Source: JAYZVT01 sp050248375
Lineage (GTDB): Bacteria; Pseudomonadota; Alphaproteobacteria; Rhizobiales; Methyloligellaceae
DNA length: 20,446 nt
Reading direction: 5' to 3'
Assembly (NCBI GenBank): GCA_050248375.1
Contig: JBFWSL010000034.1
Coordinates: forward strand, 1-20,446
Made by a program: the position numbers and the translations under genes. The notes beneath the pieces were generated by a model. It saw only the letters and a program-made list of their open reading frames with translations, did no database searches and was not told the origin of the DNA. The stretch's first letter is position 1. The number at the start of each line of letters is the position of its first letter. This document shows, in pieces, positions 15,192-20,446 of this stretch.

Positions 15192-15586
15192 AGGCGCTTG
15201 GTTCTTACCTGTCGTTCTCGCTAGCTCTACTCGCCGCGACGACCGCTCCGGCGCTGGCGGCGGGCGGGGGCGGCGATGTCGATCCCTTCATCTTCCGTTT
15301 CGCCATCTTCGTGCTGGCGATCTTTGTCGGCTATTTCGTGGTCTGGTCGGTTACGCCCGCCCTGCATACGCCGCTGATGTCGGTGACCAACGCCATATCC
15401 TCGGTGATCATCGTCGGCGCGCTGCTGGCGGTGGCGGTGGAGGCGGGGGGAGCCTTCATGGAGAGCGCCAACTGGACGGCGCGCATCTTCGGCTTCCTGG
15501 CGCTCGTGATGGCGGCGGTCAACATCTTCGGCGGCTTCCTCGTCACCCAGCGGATGCTGGCCATGTACAAGAAGAAGGAGCGCTAG
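15188..15586 (+). CDS. pntAB: NAD(P) transhydrogenase subunit alpha 2 (membrane part)
   Basis: A 132-residue membrane subunit carrying the first part of domain II of the proton channel. An N-terminal hydrophobic, signal-like segment (about 5-24, ending ALAAGGGG) is followed by three membrane spans at about 34-56, 66-86 and 94-118. The block YFVVWSVTPALHTPLMSVTN (49-68) and the run ISSVIIVGALLA are the family signature. The ATG overlaps the pntAA stop by 4 bp, and pntB starts 3 bp after the stop, as expected for a tightly coupled operon. Separate pntAA and pntAB genes are the alphaproteobacterial arrangement, whereas enterobacteria have the two fused. Confidence 0.96.
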   Translation: MKALGSYLSFSLALLAATTAPALAAGGGGDVDPFIFRFAIFVLAIFVGYFVVWSVTPALHTPLMSVTNAISSVIIVGALLAVAVEAGGAFMESANWTARIFGFLALVMAAVNIFGGFLVTQRMLAMYKKKER

Positions 15587-15589
15587 GCC

Positions 15590-16987
15590 ATGACCGCCGA
15601 TGTGGTTGCGCTACTTTATCTCGTCTCCGCCGTCCTGTTCATCCTGGCGCTGCGCGGTCTGTCCAGCCCCGAGACCTCCCGGCGGGGCAATTATCTCGGC
15701 ATGGCCGGCATGGCCATCGCCATCGGCACCACGCTCGCGTCCCACCCCCCGGCCGACGGCATTGCCTGGGCGATGGTGATAGGCGGCCTTGCCATCGGCG
15801 GCGCCATCGGCGCGGCCATCGCACGCAAGGTGCCGATGACGTCGATGCCGGAGCTGGTGGCGGCTTTCCACAGCCTGGTCGGCATGGCCGCGGTGCTGGT
15901 GGCCGCGGCCGCGTTCTACGCGCCGGAAGCCTTCGAGATCGGCACGCCCGGCAACATCGCCAGGGCGAGCCTCGTGGAGATGTCGCTCGGCGTCGCCATT
16001 GGCGCCATCACCTTCACCGGCTCGGTCATCGCGTTCCTGAAGCTGTCGGGGCGCATGTCCGGCGCGCCGATCCTGTTGCCCGGACGGCATGTCATCAACA
16101 TCGCGCTGGCCGCCGCGCTGATCTTCTTCGTCTACGGGCTGGTGGTGTCGCAGGCGGAAATCGACTTCTGGCTGATCACCGGCATCGCGCTTCTGCTCGG
16201 CGTGCTTATCATCATCCCCATCGGCGGCGCGGACATGCCGGTGGTGATCTCCATGCTGAACTCCTATTCGGGCTGGGCGGCGGCCGGCATCGGCTTCACG
16301 CTCGGCAACACGGCGCTGATCATCACCGGCGCGCTGGTGGGCTCGTCGGGCGCCATCCTCAGCTACATCATGTGCAAGGGCATGAACCGCTCGTTCATTT
16401 CGGTGATCCTGGGCGGCTTCGGCGGCGAGACGGCGGGACCGGCGGGCGGCGACGGCGTGCCGCGCACCATCAAGCAGGGCTCGGCCGACGACGCGGCTTT
16501 CATCCTCAAGAACGCCTCCAAGGTCATCATCGTGCCGGGCTACGGCATGGCGGTGGCGCAGGCGCAGCACGCGCTGCGCGAACTGGCGGACGGTCTGAAG
16601 AAGGCGGGCGTGGAGGTGAAATACGCCATCCATCCGGTCGCGGGCCGCATGCCCGGCCACATGAACGTGCTGCTGGCGGAAGCGAACGTGCCCTATGACG
16701 AGGTGTTCGAGCTGGAGGACATCAACAACGACTTCCCGCAGGCGGACGTGGCCTATGTCATCGGCGCCAACGACGTGACCAACCCAGCCGCCGAGGACGA
16801 CCCGTCCTCGCCCATCTACGGCATGCCCGTGCTGCAGGTGTGGAAGGCGGGAACCGTCATGTTCAACAAGCGTTCACTTGCGTCGGGCTATGCCGGCATA
16901 GACAACCCGCTGTTCTACCGGGACAACACCATGATGATCCTGGGCGATGCCAAGAAAATGACCGAGGAGATCGTGAAGGCGCTCTAG
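15590..16987 (+). CDS. pntB: NAD(P) transhydrogenase subunit beta
   Basis: A 465-residue subunit holding the rest of the membrane channel (domain II, about 1-270, around nine spans) and the NADP(H)-binding domain III (about 290-465). His94 in ELVAAFHSLVGMAA corresponds to the channel histidine studied in E. coli (beta His91). Domain III shows VPGYGMAVAQAQ (315-326), HPVAGRMPGHMNVLLAEA (348-365), GANDVTNPAA (392-401) and RSLASGYAG (428-436), all conserved NADP contacts. No residue appears missing. It begins 3 bp after pntAB, and the alpha/beta hydrolase gene follows after 52 bp on the same strand. With pntAA and pntAB it forms a complete transhydrogenase that supplies NADPH. Confidence 0.97.
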   Translation: MTADVVALLYLVSAVLFILALRGLSSPETSRRGNYLGMAGMAIAIGTTLASHPPADGIAWAMVIGGLAIGGAIGAAIARKVPMTSMPELVAAFHSLVGMAAVLVAAAAFYAPEAFEIGTPGNIARASLVEMSLGVAIGAITFTGSVIAFLKLSGRMSGAPILLPGRHVINIALAAALIFFVYGLVVSQAEIDFWLITGIALLLGVLIIIPIGGADMPVVISMLNSYSGWAAAGIGFTLGNTALIITGALVGSSGAILSYIMCKGMNRSFISVILGGFGGETAGPAGGDGVPRTIKQGSADDAAFILKNASKVIIVPGYGMAVAQAQHALRELADGLKKAGVEVKYAIHPVAGRMPGHMNVLLAEANVPYDEVFELEDINNDFPQADVAYVIGANDVTNPAAEDDPSSPIYGMPVLQVWKAGTVMFNKRSLASGYAGIDNPLFYRDNTMMILGDAKKMTEEIVKAL

Positions 16988-17039
16988 GCCCCGAGGCTTG
17001 GCAGTGCCCCGGTCTTCGCAACGGGCCAACGGAGCTTTC

Positions 17040-17837
17040 ATGCAGATCCTTTTGTGGCTGGCCGTCGTCTACGCGGTCGTTTGCGCGGTGGCGTATTTCG
17101 TCAACCGCATGTTCATGTTCTTCCCCGACGCGGAGCGGGTGCAGCCCGCCGAGGCCGGGCTGGAAAACGTCGCCGAAGTGGATTTCAAGGCGGCGGACGG
17201 GACCCCGCTGGTGGCGTGGTGGGCGAAGGCGCCCGAGGGCAGGCCGACGGTGCTCTATTTCCACGGCAACGCGGGCAACGCGTCGAGCCGCGGCTACAAG
17301 ATCAAGATCATCATGGAGTCGGGCTACGGGGTGTTCTACCTGAACAACCGTGGCTATGGCGGTTCGCAGGGCCAGCCTGGCGAGGCGGCGAACGTCAAGG
17401 ATGCCTTCGCGGCCTACGACCACCTCGTCGCGGAAGGCGTCGATCCCAGGGACATCTTCGTCTATGGCGAGTCGCTGGGCTCGGGGCAGGCGGTGAAGCT
17501 CGGGGCGGAGAAACCCGTCGCCGCCATCGGGCTGGAGGCGCCGCTGATGTCCACCGTCCATGTGGGCAAGCGCACCTACTGGTTCCTGCCGCTTGGCCTG
17601 ATCCTGAGGGACCGCTTCGACAACCTGCGCAACGTGCGCTCGGTCAAGGCTCCCGTCGTCGTCGTGCACGGCAAGCATGACGAGGTGATTCCGCTCTCGC
17701 ATGGCGAGGCGGTGTTCGCGGCGGCCAACGAGCCGAAGGAGTTCGTGCTCATCCCCGACGCCGGGCACAGCGACCTGTTCAACCGCGGCGCCTGGGAGCG
17801 GGTGGACGCGTTCTTCTCGAAGTTCAAGGCAAAATAG
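17040..17837 (+). CDS. Membrane-anchored alpha/beta hydrolase (BEM46/ABHD13-like)
   Basis: A 265-residue serine hydrolase of unknown substrate. One N-terminal hydrophobic span (about 2-22) probably anchors it in the inner membrane. The fold's landmarks are all present: oxyanion motif YFHGNAGN (73-80), NNRGYGGSQG (102-111), nucleophile elbow YGESLGSG (142-149, Ser145), acid Asp214 in HGKHDEVIPL and base His243 in DAGHSD. This set matches the BEM46/ABHD13 group, whose members include lipid or thioester hydrolases. The ATG at 17040 is preceded by GGAG and begins the membrane span; a TTG 42 bases upstream is less likely. It lies 52 bp after pntB, so read-through from the pnt operon is possible, but no functional link is known. 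Confidence 0.88.
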   Translation: MQILLWLAVVYAVVCAVAYFVNRMFMFFPDAERVQPAEAGLENVAEVDFKAADGTPLVAWWAKAPEGRPTVLYFHGNAGNASSRGYKIKIIMESGYGVFYLNNRGYGGSQGQPGEAANVKDAFAAYDHLVAEGVDPRDIFVYGESLGSGQAVKLGAEKPVAAIGLEAPLMSTVHVGKRTYWFLPLGLILRDRFDNLRNVRSVKAPVVVVHGKHDEVIPLSHGEAVFAAANEPKEFVLIPDAGHSDLFNRGAWERVDAFFSKFKAK

Positions 17838-17841
17838 CGAA

Positions 17842-17875
17842 GGCCGCGCAGCCGTCATGGCGACGGCGCACGGCC
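17842..17875 (-). terminator. Convergent hairpin between the hydrolase and rpsU
   Basis: GCCGTC (17851-17856) pairs with GACGGC (17862-17867) around 5 bases, and GGCCG (17842-17846) pairs with CGGCC (17871-17875) across an internal loop. Reading on the minus strand, TTCGCTATTTTGCC follows, giving a modest T-run, so it is a plausible terminator for rpsU. On the plus strand no T-run follows, so it would be weak for the hydrolase gene. Confidence 0.5.
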
Positions 17876-17907
17876 GGAAATCTCTCTGGCTTGACGAGAG
17901 CGGTCGG

Positions 17908-18141
17908 CTAGCGGCGCGGGGAGCGGCGCTTGCCGGCAACCAGACCTTCGCGCTGGGCGCGCTTGCGGGCGAGCTTGCGGGCGCGGCGGATGGCTTCGGC
18001 CTTCTCGCGCGCCTTCTTCTCCGAGGGCTTCTCGTAGTAGTTGCGCAGCTTCATCTCACGGAAGATGCCTTCACGCTGCATCTTCTTCTTGAGGGCCCGC
18101 AGGGCCTGGTCGACATTGTTATCGCGGACAACGACTTGCAC
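17908..18141 (-). CDS. rpsU: 30S ribosomal protein S21
   Basis: A 77-residue protein of the small ribosomal subunit that contacts 16S rRNA near the mRNA exit channel. The sequence QVVVRDNNVDQALRALKKKM, then REGIFREMKLRNYYEKPSEK, is the full bacS21 signature, followed by a very basic tail. The GTG at 18141 was chosen because it gives the family N terminus (MQVVVRDNN). GGAG lies 9 bases upstream, while the TTG at 18156 overlaps that ribosome-binding site and adds five residues not found in the family. It lies 180 bp beyond purK on the same strand with a hairpin in between, so it probably has its own promoter, which I could not locate. Confidence 0.96.
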   Translation of the reverse strand: MQVVVRDNNVDQALRALKKKMQREGIFREMKLRNYYEKPSEKKAREKAEAIRRARKLARKRAQREGLVAGKRRSPRR

Positions 18142-18195
18142 GCGGCAAATCTCCAATTTTTCAAATCAGGCTGAGCTTGAGGGCTCCGCCAATCA

Positions 18196-18211
18196 CGCGC
18201 CAGAAGGCGCG
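18196..18211 (-). other. Hairpin in the rpsU leader
   Basis: A perfect 6-bp stem CGCGCC/GGCGCG with a 4-nt loop ends about 55 bases upstream of the rpsU GTG and about 110 bases past the purK stop. It could be a purK 3' hairpin or a leader structure for control of S21 synthesis. There is no T-run, so neither role is favoured. Confidence 0.35.
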
Positions 18212-18321
18212 AATGCGACCCTCATCGTGGCGTCCGTGTATCAAAAGGCCGGGCCGTTGTCCATAGGCGGAACCCGGCAAACATGGCCTGAATGGGCGTC
18301 TTTTCAGGGGGGAAGCCCCGG

Positions 18322-19411
18322 TCAGCCGCCTTCGCCCAGGGGGGATATGCGGGTCACGTGGCCCATCTTGCGGCCGGGCTTGGCCTCGGATTTTCCATAA
18401 AGGTGGACCCGGTTCCGCGGATCGGCAGCCAGTTCCAGCCAGAGGTTGGCGTCCGTCCCTATGAGGTTGGTCATGACCGCGTCGCTGTGGCGTTCGGTCG
18501 AGGCAAGCGGCCAGCCGGCCACGGCGCGGATGTGGGTCTCGAACTGGCTGGCGCCACAGGCATCCAGGGTCCAGTGGCCGGAATTATGCACCCGCGGCGC
18601 CATCTCGTTGACCAGCAGGCGGGGTCCCGAGCCGTCGTTGCAGACGAACATCTCGACGGCCAGAACGCCGACATAACCGAAGGCGTCCATAATCCTGGCG
18701 GCAATCGCCCGGGCGCCGGCTTCCAGCTCGCTGGCGCCGGGGGCCGGCACGCGGCTGACGGCGAGGATCTGGTTTTCGTGGCGGTTCTCGGTGAGATCGT
18801 AGAAGGCATGGTTGCCGGCCGCGTCCCGGGCGGCGACGATGGAGACCTCGCGCTCGAAGGTGACGAAGCTTTCCAGAACGGCCGGAGCGCCGGCGATGTC
18901 GTCCCAGGCGCGCTCGAGCGAGGTGGAGGACGTCAGCCTGACCTGGCCCTTGCCGTCGTAGCCGAAGCGGCGCGTCTTGAGCATGGCCGGCAGGCCGATC
19001 CCGTCCACCGCGGCGACCAGGCCGTTCAGGCTGTCCACCTTGCGGAAGGGGGCGATGGATATGCCAAGCGAGGACAGGAACGTCTTCTCCTCGCCGCGGT
19101 CCTGGATGACGCGCAGGGCCTCGGGCGGCGGATAGACGGGGGTGTAGTTCGAGATCACCCGCAGCGCGTCGTAGGGTACGTTCTCGAACTCGAAGGTGAC
19201 CACGTCGCAGTTGCGGGCGAAGCGGATGAGCGCCGCCTCGTCGTCGAAGGGCGCGCAGACGTGGGACGCGGCCACCTTGAAGGACGGCGCGTCGGCCTTG
19301 TCGCAGAAGATATGGGCGTCGATGCCGAGCTGGGCCGCGGCAAGGGACAGCATGCGGCCGAGCTGGCCGCCGCCGAGAATGCCGACAATGCTGCCCGGGG
19401 GGAGCGCCGCC

Positions 19412-19419
<8 letters not shown>
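18322..19419 (-). CDS. purK: N5-carboxyaminoimidazole ribonucleotide synthase
   Basis: A 365-residue ATP-grasp enzyme that makes N5-CAIR from AIR, bicarbonate and ATP in purine synthesis. The N-terminal GILGGGQLGRM (13-23) is the dinucleotide-type start of PurK. VTFEFENVPYDAL, the ATP-grasp block KTRRFGYDGKGQ and the C-terminal NEMAPRVHNSGHWT follow; these carry the ATP, magnesium and AIR contacts. Length is normal. The start at 19419 lies 8 bp inside purE, so the two are translationally coupled, and purE supplies the mutase for the next step. The longer in-frame extension upstream is only the antisense-like tail of purE and was dropped. Confidence 0.97.
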
Positions 19420-19909
<490 letters not shown>

Positions 19910-19946
19910 TGGCGGGTGCTTTCCTCGAAAAGCGGGAAAGCGCGGG

Positions 19947-19974
19947 ATTATATGTGGGCGGCTCCGGTTGACAA
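19947..19974 (-). promoter_or_regulatory. Sigma-70 promoter of purEK
   Basis: On the minus strand TTGTCA (19974-19969) and a perfect TATAAT (19952-19947) are separated by 16 bp, placing transcription start about 30 bases before the purE ATG. It is the best consensus promoter in the window. A GAGGAAAG sequence follows and may be the ribosome-binding site, though it lies rather far from the ATG. No PurR-like operator was recognised. Confidence 0.75.
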
Positions 19975-20099
19975 GCACTGCGAATGGACTTGTGGTTACC
20001 GGCGGCGGGCCGCATGGTGAACCGAATCTTAAGCGTTGCGGCGCAGTTATGCCTTGTGGCGCGCGCCGGGTATGGCCGTGCCGGCACGGCGGCGGAATC

Positions 20100-20446
20100 A
20101 TGGCACTGACGGAAGAAAAGGCGGGACAAGCCAGGCCCAAGGCGCCCGGGCGCGGGCGCGCGGAGCGGCGCCGGCGTGGGGACAGGCCGCCTGCCGAACT
20201 GGCGCTGTCCGATGTCCCCACGGAAGTCCGTTCCGAGGTCATGCGGCTGATGAGCGAGGTGGACGCGCTCAAGGCCGAGCTCAGCCAGGCGCGGGAGCGG
20301 GTGCACGAGCTGGAGACCATGGCGGACGAGGATCCGCTGCTGCCCATGCTCAACCGGCGCGGCTTCGTGCGGGAGCTGGAACGGGTGCTCGCCTACATGA
20401 AGCGCCATGGGACGATGGACAGCCTGATTTACTGCGATCTCAACGA
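20100..20446 (+). CDS. GGDEF-domain protein, N-terminal part (cut by window end)
   Basis: 115 residues are visible from the ATG at 20100. A basic, proline-rich N terminus (about 8-32) leads into a coiled-coil-like helix (about 42-74, SEVMRLMSEVDALKAELSQA), then the start of a GGDEF domain: DEDPLLPMLNRRGFVRELER (76-95), KRHGTMDSLIYCDLN (101-115). The DPL...NRRGF and following Y-x-DLN pattern is typical of diguanylate cyclases, which make c-di-GMP from GTP. The catalytic GG(D/E)EF loop and any inhibitory site lie outside the window, so activity cannot be judged. There is no transmembrane segment in the visible part. The gene diverges from purE across 190 bp. Confidence 0.85.
   Translation, partial: MALTEEKAGQARPKAPGRGRAERRRRGDRPPAELALSDVPTEVRSEVMRLMSEVDALKAELSQARERVHELETMADEDPLLPMLNRRGFVRELERVLAYMKRHGTMDSLIYCDLN

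Noticed and set aside
13919..15586. Large plus-strand frame across pntAA in another frame, joining into pntAB
   Set aside because: The upstream part is Gly/Arg-rich nonsense over pntAA; only its end is the real pntAB, which starts at 15188.
18142..18156. TTG start giving a longer S21
   Set aside because: It overlaps the ribosome-binding site and adds residues not found in the family; the GTG at 18141 restores the standard N terminus.

Overview
This is a GC-rich chromosomal window with the gene content of an alphaproteobacterium. The markers are a GapR/DUF2312 nucleoid protein, DUF1244, the split proton-translocating transhydrogenase pntAA-pntAB-pntB with a small aa3-oxidase subunit IV-like gene beside it, rpsU next to purEK, and a DUF882/L,D-transpeptidase envelope pair. 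The intergenic palindromes built on CCCCGGC-CTTCGCCGGGG are also of a kind seen in that class. I would place it near Rhodospirillales or Parvibaculum-like Rhizobiales, but the genus cannot be fixed by eye.

Layout: (1) 1-1862, minus: an EamA-type permease translationally coupled to a glycerate 2-kinase cut by the window edge. (2) 1924-3533, plus: N-formylglutamate amidohydrolase-like protein, DUF1244 and GapR. (3) 3534-3811: a gene-free stretch of decayed GC-rich palindromes. (4) 3812-8705, minus: a sigma-54-dependent response regulator, a YcbB-like L,D-transpeptidase and a DUF882 peptidase-fold protein. (5) 8992-11463, plus: oligoendopeptidase F, then an AbrB-Doc toxin-antitoxin pair behind a palindromic promoter/operator. 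(6) 11522-11645: a compact repeat element, a 28-bp perfect inverted repeat enclosing three short tandem units. (7) 11684-12139 minus and 12261-13661 plus: a DUF411 periplasmic metal-binding protein diverging from an ABC1/UbiB-family kinase. (8) 13774-17837, plus: subunit IV-like peptide, pntAA, pntAB, pntB and a membrane-anchored alpha/beta hydrolase. (9) 17908-19909, minus: purE, purK and rpsU, with a near-consensus sigma-70 promoter before purE. (10) 20100 to the end, plus: the start of a GGDEF-domain protein.

Most genes are housekeeping: NADPH supply, purine synthesis, translation, peptidoglycan remodelling and nucleoid structure. The accessory parts are the toxin-antitoxin pair and the palindromic elements. 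I did not find a clearly new multi-gene system. The best leads are the AbrB-Doc operator, the composite repeat element, the regulator/L,D-transpeptidase/DUF882 cluster, the ABC1 kinase with KVAQ in place of KxGQ, and operator-like repeats upstream of DUF882 and between DUF411 and the ABC1 gene. No rRNA, tRNA, CRISPR array, insertion sequence or prophage was seen.
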